NCBI GenBank assembly: GCA_963702595.1
Contig: CAVPDC010000010.1
Coordinates: 310,001 to 374,000, forward strand
Length of the DNA stretch: 64,000 nucleotides
Direction: 5' to 3'
DNA from: JALORV01 sp963702595
GTDB lineage: Bacteria; Pseudomonadota; Gammaproteobacteria; Burkholderiales; Burkholderiaceae_F
Under the pieces are notes generated by a model. That model did not search any database. It worked only from the letters and a program-made list of their open reading frames with translations, and was not told where the DNA came from. How positions within the stretch are numbered: the stretch's first letter is position 1; each line of letters starts with the position of its first letter. This document shows positions 25,228-33,742 of the stretch, piece after piece. Both the position numbers and the translations under genes were made by a program.

Positions 25228-26237
25228 CGCGCGACCGCCGGGCATTCCTCGTCGCGCTCGCCGCGCTCGCGGCCCCTGTTCCGGCACGGGCACGCAGTCC
25301 GTACCTCGGGCGCTCCGAAGTGCAGCAGTTCATCGACGAGCTGGCGGCGGCGCACGGGTTCGACCGTGCGCGACTCGAGCGGTGGCTGCGCGACGCGCGC
25401 TACTCCGCCAGTGTCGAACGACTGATGCAACCGCCGATTCCCTTTGGCCAGCGCAACTGGCTGGACTATCGCCAGCGCTACCTGGAGCCCACGCGTATCC
25501 AGGCCGGAGTGGAATTCTGGAAAGCCCATCGCGGGGCACTGGCGCGTGCCGAGGAACAGTTCGGCGTCCCCGCCGAGATCATCGTCGCCGTCATCGGAGT
25601 CGAGACCTACTTCGGGCGTATCACGGGCAACTTCCGGACCCTCGACGTCTTCACGACGCTGACCTTCGATTACCTACGCCGCGCCGAGTTCTACCGCGCC
25701 GAGTTCATCGAATTCCTGCTGCTCGCGCGCGAACAGCAGCGCGATCCGGTGTCCTACCGCGGATCATTCGCCGGCGCGATTGGCCTGCCGCAGTTCATGC
25801 CGGGTTCGATCCGGCGCTGGGGCGTGGACTTCGACGGCGACGGCAGGATCGATCTGCTCTCGAGCCCGACGGACGCGATCGGCTCGGTGGCGAATTTCCT
25901 CGTCGGTCACGGCTGGCAACGCGACCTGCCGATCGTATTCGAGGCCGAGGCCGACGAAAGCATCGTCGATGCACTCGGTCGCGGCATCGAGGCGCAGACG
26001 ACATGGTCCGCGGCGCTGTCGGCAGGCGTGGTCACCGAGGCCCTGCTGCCGCTCGACACCGCCGTGATCGTCATCGACCTTCCGCAGGTTGACAGCAACG
26101 GCCAGCCCGGTCGCACCTACCGGGTCGGCACCGTGAACTTCAGCGCGATCCTGCACTACAACCGCAGCTACTTCTATGCCACCGCCGTCACCGAGTTGGC
26201 CGCTGCGGTGCGCGAGCGTATGTTGCTCGACCGCTGA
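25224..26237 (+). CDS. mltB: Lytic murein transglycosylase B (MltB family)
   Basis: A 337-aa periplasmic peptidoglycan lytic transglycosylase. The N-terminus TRDRRAFLVALAALAAPVPA is a signal peptide with twin Arg and no lipobox Cys, so it is probably soluble. The catalytic Glu127 is in IGVETYFGRITG, followed by GAIGLPQFMPGSIRRW and an EF-hand-like loop, DFDGDGRIDL. GTG 25224 overlaps the transglutaminase stop by 4 nt, so coupling is likely. Its presence in the MoxR cluster supports an envelope role for the whole operon. Confidence 0.9.
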   Translation: MTRDRRAFLVALAALAAPVPARARSPYLGRSEVQQFIDELAAAHGFDRARLERWLRDARYSASVERLMQPPIPFGQRNWLDYRQRYLEPTRIQAGVEFWKAHRGALARAEEQFGVPAEIIVAVIGVETYFGRITGNFRTLDVFTTLTFDYLRRAEFYRAEFIEFLLLAREQQRDPVSYRGSFAGAIGLPQFMPGSIRRWGVDFDGDGRIDLLSSPTDAIGSVANFLVGHGWQRDLPIVFEAEADESIVDALGRGIEAQTTWSAALSAGVVTEALLPLDTAVIVIDLPQVDSNGQPGRTYRVGTVNFSAILHYNRSYFYATAVTELAAAVRERMLLDR

Positions 26238-26253
26238 ACGGCGTGCACCGCGA

Positions 26254-26904
26254 TCATCCCTCGGCGTCCGGTTGCTTCGACGGCTGGGCGTCGACGAAAG
26301 CCGCAAGTTTCATGCAGTGGTCGAAGATGCGCATCAGCGTCGGCACGTGATCGAGTCGGCAGTCGAAGCGACGCGCGTTAAAAATCTGCGGCACCAGCAC
26401 GACGTCCGCCAGCGTGACCCGGTCGCCCAGCACATGGCGCCCCGCACGGCCTTCGGCCACGACGCGCGCCTCCAGTGCCGAGAGGCCCTGCTCGACCCAG
26501 TGTCGGTACCAGGCGTTCTTCGCGTCTTCGCTCGCGCCAAGCTCATGCACCAGGTAGCGCAGCACCCGCAGGTTGTTGAGCGGATGAATTTCGCAGGCGA
26601 TGCCGAGCGCGAACGAGCGCACGTAGGCACGCTCCAGCGCATCGCGCGGCAGGAGCGGTGGCTCCGGGTGGGTCTCATCAAGGTACTCGATGATCGCGAG
26701 CGATTGCGTCAGCACGCGGCCGTCGTCGTCGAGCACCGGGATCAGCGCATCCGGGTTGAGCGCTCGGAACGTCGGGATGAACTGCTGGCCGCCGTCCTTA
26801 GTCAGGTGCACGACTGCATACTCGTAGGTTAGGCCCTTGAGGTTCAGCGCAATGCGGACCCGGAACGACGCCGAGCTGCGGAAATAGTTGTAGAGCTTCA
26901 TCAT
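26254..26904 (-). CDS. maiA: Maleylacetoacetate/maleylpyruvate isomerase (zeta-class GST)
   Basis: A 216-aa glutathione-dependent cis-trans isomerase. The zeta-class signature SSASFRVRIALNLKG lies at residues 10-24, and the thioredoxin-fold cis-Pro region reads ALIPVLDDDGRVLTQSLAII. The C-terminal helical domain includes LADVVLVPQIFNARRF. It is the last gene of the operon with a TRAP transporter and an FAH-family hydrolase; together these could convert maleylpyruvate or maleylacetoacetate to central metabolites. The ring-cleaving dioxygenase is not in the window. Confidence 0.88.
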   Translation of the reverse strand: MMKLYNYFRSSASFRVRIALNLKGLTYEYAVVHLTKDGGQQFIPTFRALNPDALIPVLDDDGRVLTQSLAIIEYLDETHPEPPLLPRDALERAYVRSFALGIACEIHPLNNLRVLRYLVHELGASEDAKNAWYRHWVEQGLSALEARVVAEGRAGRHVLGDRVTLADVVLVPQIFNARRFDCRLDHVPTLMRIFDHCMKLAAFVDAQPSKQPDAEG

Positions 26905-26913
26905 GCCGCCATC

Positions 26914-28233
26914 CTAGCGAACAAACTGCACGAGCCAGAGGGACAGCGCCGGGACGAAGAGCAGCAGCACGAGCCGCACCGCGTCGGCGGCCAGGAACGC
27001 GACGACGCGCCGGTACCCCTGCGCAATGGGTATGTCCCGCGCGAGCGCGCTGACCACGTACATGTTCAGCCCCACGGGTGGCGCGATCAATCCAATGTTG
27101 ACCACGGTGAGTAGCAGGATCCCGAACCAGATCGCCTTGGCTTCGAGCGGCAGGCCGAAGAGATCGAGCTGCATGACGGCAGGGAACACCACCGGCAGCG
27201 TCAGCAACAGCATCGACAGTTCATCCATGATGCTGCCGAGCGCGATGTAGCCCAGCAGCACCAGGGCCAGGATCGCCAGTGGCGGCAGCGGCAGCGTGCC
27301 GACGAACTCCGCCGCGCGCGCCGGCATCTGCGTGAGCGCGAGTGCCGCGTTCAGCATGTCGGCGCCAAGGAAGATCACGAAGATGACGCCGGACACTTCG
27401 GCGGTCCCGAGCAATGCAGACTTCACGCCGGTCAGCGTGAGCCGGCGTCGCAGCATGCCGACAGCGGCCGTCAGCACGACGCCAATGGCCGCCGCTTCGG
27501 TGGCGGTAAACACACCGCCGTAGATGCCGCCCAGCACCACGAGAAAGATTGCGAGCACAGGGACAACACCGCTCAGTGCCTGCCAGCGCTGGCGCCAGCG
27601 CACACGCGGCTCGGCAGGCCCAAGTGCCGGCCGCCACCGCATCAGCATCGCGATGGCGATGCAGTAGAGCAGCGCCGCGAGGAGGCCCGGCACCAGCGCC
27701 GCCGCGAACAGTTTTGCAATGTTCTGCTCCGCGATGATGGCGTACAGCACCAGCACCACCGACGGCGGGATCAGGATGCCCAGCGTGCCCCCGGCGGCCA
27801 GCACCGCCATCGCGAAGCCGCCGTCATATCCGTAACGCCGCATCTCCGGCAACGCCACCTGAGCAATCGTCGCTGCTGTGGCGACTGAAGAGCCGCACAC
27901 CGCGCCGAATGCCGCGCTGGCGAGCACCGAGGCCTGCGCCAGCCCACCACGCCAGTGACCGACGAAACTCGCCGCCCCGCGAAACAACGCGCGCGACAAG
28001 CCGCCTTCGGTCGCAAGTTGTCCCATCAGCAGGAAGAGCGGTATGACTGACAGGTCGTAGATCGAGAACCGCGCAAAGACGATGCCCTTGAGATACGCGA
28101 GTAGCGCTTCGCCACCGGCCAGGGCCGCGAAGCCAGCCGCACCTGGCACGAACATCGCAGCCCAGATGGGCAGGCGCAACGCCATCAGCGCGAGCATCGT
28201 GGCGAAGAGCACGATGGGACTCCACGCGGACAT
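26914..28233 (-). CDS. dctM: TRAP transporter large permease (DctM)
   Basis: A 439-aa membrane protein with 12 or so hydrophobic segments, the ion-coupled translocation subunit of a tripartite TRAP transporter. Typical stretches are VIPLFLLMGQLATEGG, GILIPPSVVLVLYAI and LIAPPVGLNMYVV. ATG 28233 is chosen because it overlaps the dctQ stop as TGATG; the longer frame to 28329 is out of the dctQ frame and reads as low-complexity residues. The GST gene follows after 9 nt. Confidence 0.92.
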   Translation of the reverse strand: MSAWSPIVLFATMLALMALRLPIWAAMFVPGAAGFAALAGGEALLAYLKGIVFARFSIYDLSVIPLFLLMGQLATEGGLSRALFRGAASFVGHWRGGLAQASVLASAAFGAVCGSSVATAATIAQVALPEMRRYGYDGGFAMAVLAAGGTLGILIPPSVVLVLYAIIAEQNIAKLFAAALVPGLLAALLYCIAIAMLMRWRPALGPAEPRVRWRQRWQALSGVVPVLAIFLVVLGGIYGGVFTATEAAAIGVVLTAAVGMLRRRLTLTGVKSALLGTAEVSGVIFVIFLGADMLNAALALTQMPARAAEFVGTLPLPPLAILALVLLGYIALGSIMDELSMLLLTLPVVFPAVMQLDLFGLPLEAKAIWFGILLLTVVNIGLIAPPVGLNMYVVSALARDIPIAQGYRRVVAFLAADAVRLVLLLFVPALSLWLVQFVR

Positions 28234-28711
28234 CAGGCGGCGCCCTCGGTTCCTGCGGCGCGAAACTGCAGTAGTGCAATGAGGGCCGCGAGCGCGAGCG
28301 ACGGCACCATCGGCGCATACGCGAGCCATAACGGAACGCCCAGCACCATCGAGGTCTCGGAGGCCGCGCGCAGGCTCTCAATCCCCCACGCGGCTCGCAC
28401 GGCCAGCAGCGCGAGAACGGCGGCGGCGACGACATGGGCGAAAGCATCGAGCCAGCGATGCAGCACTGCCCCCGAACGGACGGTAAAGATGTCGACGATC
28501 AGGTGGCTGCCGTGCAGCTGACAGTACGGAAGAAAGAGCGCCAGTGCGCTGGCGGTGCCGAGCTGCACCAGTTCCACATCGCCGGGAACGGGGGTGGCGA
28601 AGGCCCAGCGGCCGGTCACCGACACCACAGTTACCCCGCGGCGACCAGCGCGACGATGAGCCCGCCCAGCAGCGCGAATGCGGTCGCTGCCGCGCCGAGC
28701 GCGCGCCGCAT
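28233..28711 (-). CDS. dctQ: TRAP transporter small permease (DctQ), frameshifted
   Basis: Small membrane subunit with four helices. The N-terminus MRRALGAAATAFALLGGLIV is encoded from ATG 28711, just after the dctP stop, and this frame closes at a TAA near 28631. The remainder (VTVVSVTGRWAFATPVPGDV, then ELVQLG onward to the stop at 28233) is in another frame. One extra base in the run of four C at 28634-28637 (G on the coding strand) joins both parts as VAAG-VTVVSVTGRW and gives 159 residues, a normal DctQ length. This is either a homopolymer consensus error or a real inactivating mutation; loss of DctQ would disable the transporter. Confidence 0.85.
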
Positions 28712-28713
28712 GG

Positions 28714-29799
28714 CTACTTCGTGGCCCGGTCGCGCTGTGGAGCCACGTTGGTCGCGGCGCTGCGCGCCAGCAGTGCTCGCGCATCGGCCAGCAGCACGTC
28801 GCCGTCGATCTTGCGCCGCTTCATGTCGGCGACCCAGTCGACGAATACCGGCTGCGCGGCACGCTGCCAGTTCGCCAGTTCCGCCGCCGGCACCACGATG
28901 ACCGTGTTGCCTCGATCCTGCGCGAGCTTGCGTGCCGGCGCCTTCTGCTGCTCCCACAAGCGTCCGGCCTGGGTCGAGAGTTCCTGCCCGGAGTTACGGT
29001 CGATGACTGCTTTCAGTTCCGGCGGCAGGCGATCGTAGGTCTTCGAATTCATCGCCAGAAGAAAGACGGCCGTGTAGAGCGCCGGCACGTTGGGGTCCGT
29101 TTCAGTGTGAAAGCGCGCGACTTCGTGGACCTTGACGGCAGGCACGACCTCCCACGGCACGACCGCGCCGTCGAGCACACCCTTGTTCATCGCGTCGGCC
29201 AGCGCAGTCACCGGCATCGAGACAGGAGAAGCACCGAGCGCGGCCAGCAACTTGTTGGTCTGGCGCGTCGGCGCGCGCAGCTTCATGCCGCGGAAGTCGT
29301 CGAGTGTGCGCACCGGTCGCTCGCGCATATGAAGGTAGCCGGCGTCGTGAACATGGACGGCCAGTGGCCGCACTTCGCGAAACTCGCTGCGGCCGTGCTT
29401 CTCGTAGAACTGCCATGCCGCGCGCGAGGCGGATTCGGCATCGGAAATCATGAACGGCAGTTCGAAGACTTCCATCGCAGGAAAGCGCCCGGCGTTGTAC
29501 CCGGGCAGTGTCCAGACGATGTCGACCACGCCGTCGCGCACCTGGTCGTAGAGCTGTGGCGCCGTTCCACCGAGCTGCATCGAAGGAAAGATCTGGCACT
29601 TCAGGCGACCCGACGACTCCGATTCGATCTTCGCGCACCAGGGCACGATCAGCTTGGCATGCGTCGTCGAGCCAGGCGGCAGAAAGTGATGGACCTTCAA
29701 CGTGGTGACGGGCTGCGCCTGCGCGGGCGTCACGGCCCACGTCAACAGGCAGCCGACGACCCAGGCGATGCAATGGATCACGCTGCGACGTGCCTTCAT
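28714..29799 (-). CDS. dctP: TRAP transporter substrate-binding protein (DctP family)
   Basis: A 361-aa periplasmic receptor with a signal peptide (hydrophobic residues 8-24, cleavage after AQA near 29). The mature protein starts VTTLKVHHFLPPGSTTHAKL, as usual in DctP proteins. The family signature region GMKLRAPTRQTNKLLAALGA carries the Arg that binds the substrate carboxylate. It overlaps the FAH gene stop by 4 nt (ATGA), so the operon order is FAH, dctP, dctQ, dctM, maiA. The substrate is likely an organic or aromatic acid. Confidence 0.9.
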   Translation of the reverse strand: MKARRSVIHCIAWVVGCLLTWAVTPAQAQPVTTLKVHHFLPPGSTTHAKLIVPWCAKIESESSGRLKCQIFPSMQLGGTAPQLYDQVRDGVVDIVWTLPGYNAGRFPAMEVFELPFMISDAESASRAAWQFYEKHGRSEFREVRPLAVHVHDAGYLHMRERPVRTLDDFRGMKLRAPTRQTNKLLAALGASPVSMPVTALADAMNKGVLDGAVVPWEVVPAVKVHEVARFHTETDPNVPALYTAVFLLAMNSKTYDRLPPELKAVIDRNSGQELSTQAGRLWEQQKAPARKLAQDRGNTVIVVPAAELANWQRAAQPVFVDWVADMKRRKIDGDVLLADARALLARSAATNVAPQRDRATK

Positions 29800-30494
29800 T
29801 CGACAACCGTCACCTGCAGCGTCCCGAGACCGGCAATGCCGCCCACCAGCACGTCTCCCGGCTTGACCGCGCCGACGCCTTCGGGCGTACCCGTGTAAAT
29901 CAGGTCGCCCGGCACCAGCGCGAAGTACTTCGACAGGTGGCCAATGGTTTCGTTGACGCTCCAGATGAGCTTCGAAATGTCGCTCGACTGCCGTTTCTGG
30001 CCGTTGACCTCGAGCCAGATCGCTGCCGCTGTGAACTCGCCGGTCAAAGCGATCGGCTTCAGCGGCGAGATCGGCGCCGAGTAGTCAAAGCCTTTCGCGA
30101 CATCCCATGGGCGGCCTTTGTCGCGCAGCGCGAACTGCAGGTCGCGGCGCGTCATGTCGAGTCCGACCGCGAAGCCCCAGATGTGCGACGGCGCATCGGT
30201 CGGCGCGATGTTTCGGCCGGCCCGTCCGATGGCGACCACGAGTTCGATCTCATGATGCAGATTGGCCGTTTCGCCCGGATACGGCAGTTCGCCTGTCTTG
30301 CCGAAGGGAACCGGAAGCACGGCATCGGCCGGCTTCATGAAGAAGAACGGCGCTTCACGTTCGGAGAAGCCCATCTCCTTGGCGTGGTCGGCGTAATTGC
30401 GGCCCACGCAATAGATGCGATGCACCGGGAACAGATCGGTCGAGCCGTCGATCGGCACAACGGGCTGTGCCGGCGCTGCAAGTGCATAGCCCAT
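29796..30494 (-). CDS. Fumarylacetoacetate hydrolase-family protein (fumarylpyruvate hydrolase-like)
   Basis: A 232-aa FAH-fold hydrolase. The entry motif is YCVGRNYADHAKEMG, the metal-binding acidic residues lie in NLHHEIELVVAIG, and the product-end motif is YTGTPEGVGAVKPGD. The short single-domain form fits fumarylpyruvate hydrolases of gentisate degradation rather than the longer animal-type FAH. ATG 30494 starts a family-like N-terminus; the open frame to 30728 runs into the MITE-like element and is not supported. It is the first gene of a five-gene operon with TRAP transporter and zeta GST. Confidence 0.88.
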   Translation of the reverse strand: MGYALAAPAQPVVPIDGSTDLFPVHRIYCVGRNYADHAKEMGFSEREAPFFFMKPADAVLPVPFGKTGELPYPGETANLHHEIELVVAIGRAGRNIAPTDAPSHIWGFAVGLDMTRRDLQFALRDKGRPWDVAKGFDYSAPISPLKPIALTGEFTAAAIWLEVNGQKRQSSDISKLIWSVNETIGHLSKYFALVPGDLIYTGTPEGVGAVKPGDVLVGGIAGLGTLQVTVVE

Positions 30495-30591
30495 GATGCA
30501 TGGCGCTCCGCTGGAAAAGGCGGCAAGCGTACTAGAACCGACCCCCCCTTCCCGACTAGAACGCGGCGAGCGTTCCAAGGGCTCGGTTCCA

Positions 30592-30753
30592 GTGGCCTGT
30601 AACAGTCGATTCGGCAGTGAAAGGCGCGCCCGCGCGAGTCGGGTGAGCGAAGCGAGCCGCGTCGAATAGCCGGTGCATATTCGCAAGGCGAGCGACAAAG
30701 CAATCGGCCGCGCTGTCGCGCAAGGCACTGCTGAATTGGCTGTTACACGTCAC
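30592..30753. mobile_element. MITE-like element with imperfect terminal inverted repeats
   Basis: Bases 30592-30628 and the reverse complement of 30717-30753 agree at about 28 of 37 positions, sharing the core TGTAACAG, ATTC and CAGTG. The enclosed 88 bp is GC-rich and has no real gene, though both strands stay open in several frames. The right terminus covers the stop codon of the iron permease gene (30750-30752). The internal minus-strand translation (MHRLFDAARFAHPTRA) resembles spurious hypothetical proteins I recall from betaproteobacteria, suggesting a multicopy element; that memory is unverified. Confidence 0.6.
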
Positions 30754-32471
30754 AATGTTTGCCCGGGAGCCGCCCGCGCGATGGCGCGCGACAACAGGAT
30801 GACGGGAATGACGCCTGCTAGGACGATGGTCAGCGCCGGCAACGCAGCTTCGCCGAGTCGCTCGTCGGCCGCAAGCTGGTAGGCTACGACGGCCAGCGTG
30901 TCGAAGTTGAACGGACGCAGCACGAGCGTCGCCGGCAACTCCTTCATCACGTCGACAAACACCAGCAGCACCGCCGCCAGAACCGACGGCGAAAGTATCG
31001 GCAGGTGAACCCGGACAAAGGTGTCGAAGGTGGTGCTGCCGAGGCTGCGCGCACTGGCATCCATGGCCGGCGTAATGCGTGCAAGTCCTGCCTCGACCGA
31101 TTGATAAGCGACCGCGAAGTAACGTACGAGGTAACCGTAGAGCAGCGCGAACACGCTTCCCGTCAGCAGCAGGCCGGTCCCGACGCCGATCAGCGACTTC
31201 AGAAAGCCGTCGAGCGCATTGTCGAAGCCCGCCAGCGGAACCAGAATGCCCACCGCCACGACGGCACCGGGCAACGCGTAACCCAGGCTCATCAGCCGCA
31301 CGGAAGCCCGCACCAGCGCAGCGGGAGCCCCGCGTTCCGCCGCGCGCGCTGCATACGCCAGCGCGAGCACGACCGCCAGCACGAGCATGGAACTCCCGAC
31401 CGCCACGCCGAGCGTATTCGCAAGCCACTGCAGATAACGCGTTGCCTCGACGCTGGCCCAGGTCGGCAGGAGCAAGCGCGACAGCAGCAGCACCGGCAAG
31501 ACGAAACCGAGGACCACGGGCGCAATGCACACGGCCATCGCGCCCCACGCCCGCCAACCCCGTAGCATCGAGCGTGGCGCCGGCCGCTGGCTGGCTGTGG
31601 GCGTGAAGAAGCGGGCGCGGCCGCGTGCCGCGCGCTCCAGTGCGAGGATGCCCAGCACCAGCAGCAAGAGCACGCCTGCCAGCTGACTCGCCGCCATGCG
31701 GTCGCCCATCGAAAACCATGCGCGGTAGATCGCCGTGGTGAACGTCTGCAGTCCAAAGTACACCGAGGCGCCGTAGTCGGCCAGCGTTTCCATCAGGGCG
31801 AGCAGCGCACCCGCCGCGATCGCCGGTCGCGCCAGCGGAATGTTGACCCGCCACCACGTCTGCCACGCCGAAAGTCCCAGGCTGCGAGCCGCGTCGATCA
31901 TGGCCGCCGTGCGTGCGAGAAAGGCGGTGCGCGCCAACAGGTAGACATAGGGATACAGCACGACGGTAAACACGAAGATGCCGCCCGGAATGGAGCGGAT
32001 TTCCGGAAACCAGTAGTCTCCCCGGCGCCAGTCGAACGCCTCGCGCAGCGCGGTCTGCAGCGGCCCGGCGAACTGCAACGCGTCGGTGTAGGCGTAGGCG
32101 ACGATGTACGCGGGCATCGCCAGCGGCAGCAGCAGCGCCCACTCGAAGACACGCCGGCCCGCGAACTCGCAGGTTGCCGCGAGCCACGCGGTGATGGATC
32201 CAAGGATGACTACGCCCGCCACCACGCCCGCGCCGAGCAGGAACGTCTCGGCCATTGCGGCCGGAATGACGGTCGACAAAAGGTGTCGCAACGTGTCGGC
32301 GGACTCGCCTGCGCCGAGGAAGCTGGCGAAGATGCTCAGTACAGGCAGGCCCACGATGGCGACGCACGCCAGCGCGAGCAGCAACGGTCGGCCTAACCCG
32401 GACGCCGCCCGCCAGGACTTCGTCCGATCGCGCCCCGCCTCGGCAGATCCTTGATTGACCGTCGTCGCCAA
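30750..32471 (-). CDS. fbpB: Fe(III) ABC transporter permease (FbpB/FutB type, fused double permease)
   Basis: A 573-aa polytopic inner-membrane protein built of two tandem binding-protein-dependent permease domains. The EAA-loop regions are IDAARSLGLSAWQTWWRVNI in the first half and MDASARSLGSTTFDTFVRVH in the second. This fused layout is typical of ferric-iron permeases. TTG 32471 is preferred because GGAGGGA (minus strand, 32474-32480) precedes it; the longer frame from 32540 would place the Fur-type operator inside the coding sequence. It is divergent from the ATPase gene and should work with the binding protein at 7045-8118. Confidence 0.88.
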   Translation of the reverse strand: MATTVNQGSAEAGRDRTKSWRAASGLGRPLLLALACVAIVGLPVLSIFASFLGAGESADTLRHLLSTVIPAAMAETFLLGAGVVAGVVILGSITAWLAATCEFAGRRVFEWALLLPLAMPAYIVAYAYTDALQFAGPLQTALREAFDWRRGDYWFPEIRSIPGGIFVFTVVLYPYVYLLARTAFLARTAAMIDAARSLGLSAWQTWWRVNIPLARPAIAAGALLALMETLADYGASVYFGLQTFTTAIYRAWFSMGDRMAASQLAGVLLLLVLGILALERAARGRARFFTPTASQRPAPRSMLRGWRAWGAMAVCIAPVVLGFVLPVLLLSRLLLPTWASVEATRYLQWLANTLGVAVGSSMLVLAVVLALAYAARAAERGAPAALVRASVRLMSLGYALPGAVVAVGILVPLAGFDNALDGFLKSLIGVGTGLLLTGSVFALLYGYLVRYFAVAYQSVEAGLARITPAMDASARSLGSTTFDTFVRVHLPILSPSVLAAVLLVFVDVMKELPATLVLRPFNFDTLAVVAYQLAADERLGEAALPALTIVLAGVIPVILLSRAIARAAPGQTL

Positions 32472-32501
32472 AATCCCTCCAGTCAGCGTGGAGTCTAAAT
32501 G

Positions 32502-32524
32502 CAAATGAGAACTAACCTCATTTG
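32502..32524. promoter_or_regulatory. Fur-type operator between permease and ATPase genes
   Basis: CAAATGAG and CTCATTTG are exact reverse complements separated by seven bases (AACTAAC). It lies 30 bp from the permease start and 21 bp from the ATPase start, so one site could repress both divergent genes. It is preceded by AAATG, giving AAATGCAAATG, the same undecamer as in the site at 8193-8203. Confidence 0.8.
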
Positions 32525-32545
32525 ATCGGCTAGACTTCATGAATC

Positions 32546-33658
32546 ATGGACATACAAACGCGCCCCACCTCACTGCTGACCATCGACGAGCTCGGCGTCG
32601 ACTACCGAGGCGGCACTCGCGTGCTAGAGGGACTGTCGTTGACGCTCGACCGGGGCGAGATCGGTTGCGTGGTCGGAAGCTCCGGTTGCGGCAAGACAAC
32701 ACTGCTGCGTGCCATCGCCGGCTTCCTGCCGGTCGCGGCGGGCACGATCGAGATAGACGGGCTTGTTGTGTCTGGACCGCACTTCACTGCACCTCCGGAG
32801 CGCCGCAGCGTCGGCCTCGTTTTCCAAGACTACGCCCTGTTTCCCCACCTCACGGTGGAAGGCAACGTCGTGTTCGGGCTGCGTACGCTGGATGCCACGG
32901 CGCGGAGCCGGCGGGCACAGGAGATGCTCGATCTGGTGGGTCTGACGCCGCACGCCCGCAACTTCCCGCACGAACTCTCCGGCGGCCAGCAGCAGCGCGT
33001 GGCACTCGCTCGGGCCCTTGCGCCGCGTCCATCGCTGCTGCTGATGGACGAGCCTTTTTCCAGCCTCGACGTGGAACTGCGCCAGCGCCTGGGGCATGAG
33101 GTTCGTCAGATCCTCAAGGCAAGCGGCACGACGGCCATCCTAGTGACGCATGACCAGCAGGAGGCGTTCGCGATCGCCGATCGGGTCGGCGTCATGCACG
33201 GCGGAAACCTGGAACAGTGGGATCGGCCGTACGAGCTGTATCACCGCCCGGCCACGCGCTACGTTGCGGACTTCATTGGCCAGGGCGTCTTCCTGCCAGC
33301 GGAGGTCCTGTCTCCGCGCAACGTCGCCATCGAACTGGGCGAACTCAAGGGAGACATTCCGTTGCCGTGCCAGCAGGGGTGCGCCACCTGCGGCAAGGGC
33401 TGCTTTGTCGAGGTCCTGTTGCGGCCCGACGATGTGGTCCATGACGACGCCAGTCCGCTCAAGGCCGAGGTCATGCGCAAGGTCTTCCGCGGCGGCGACT
33501 TCATCTACACATTAAGGCTCGACAGCGGACGCGAGGTCCTCGCGCTCGTGCCCAGCCACCATGATCACGCGATCGGCGAGAAGATCGGCATTCGGCTGGA
33601 TGCTGACCATGTGATCACGTTCCCGGCGGCATCGGCACCGATTCCCACCGTCCGATGA
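32546..33658 (+). CDS. fbpC: Fe(III) ABC transporter ATP-binding protein (FbpC type) with a four-cysteine cluster
   Basis: A 370-aa ABC ATPase. Walker A is GSSGCGKTT (residues 44-52), the Q loop is FQDYALFP, the signature is LSGGQQQR (144-151), Walker B is LLLMDEP with the D loop, and the switch His is in LVTHDQ. The C-terminal regulatory (TOBE-like) region contains Cys275, Cys279, Cys282 and Cys286 (C-x3-C-x2-C-x3-C), followed by FVEVLLRPDDV. Four closely spaced cysteines suggest a metal site. The Fur-type operator is immediately upstream. No SD is obvious between the operator and the ATG. Confidence 0.92.
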   Translation: MDIQTRPTSLLTIDELGVDYRGGTRVLEGLSLTLDRGEIGCVVGSSGCGKTTLLRAIAGFLPVAAGTIEIDGLVVSGPHFTAPPERRSVGLVFQDYALFPHLTVEGNVVFGLRTLDATARSRRAQEMLDLVGLTPHARNFPHELSGGQQQRVALARALAPRPSLLLMDEPFSSLDVELRQRLGHEVRQILKASGTTAILVTHDQQEAFAIADRVGVMHGGNLEQWDRPYELYHRPATRYVADFIGQGVFLPAEVLSPRNVAIELGELKGDIPLPCQQGCATCGKGCFVEVLLRPDDVVHDDASPLKAEVMRKVFRGGDFIYTLRLDSGREVLALVPSHHDHAIGEKIGIRLDADHVITFPAASAPIPTVR

Positions 33659-33742
33659 ACCCGCGACGATCGCCGGTCGGTCCTGCAGAGACTGCTGTAA
33701 GACAGCGCATATTCGATGATGCGCCCGCGCGACGAAGACCTC

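Noticed and set aside
30556..32367. 603-codon minus-strand frame overlapping the iron permease
   Set aside because: Out-of-frame shadow of the permease running on into the MITE-like element; the permease frame has the family motifs.
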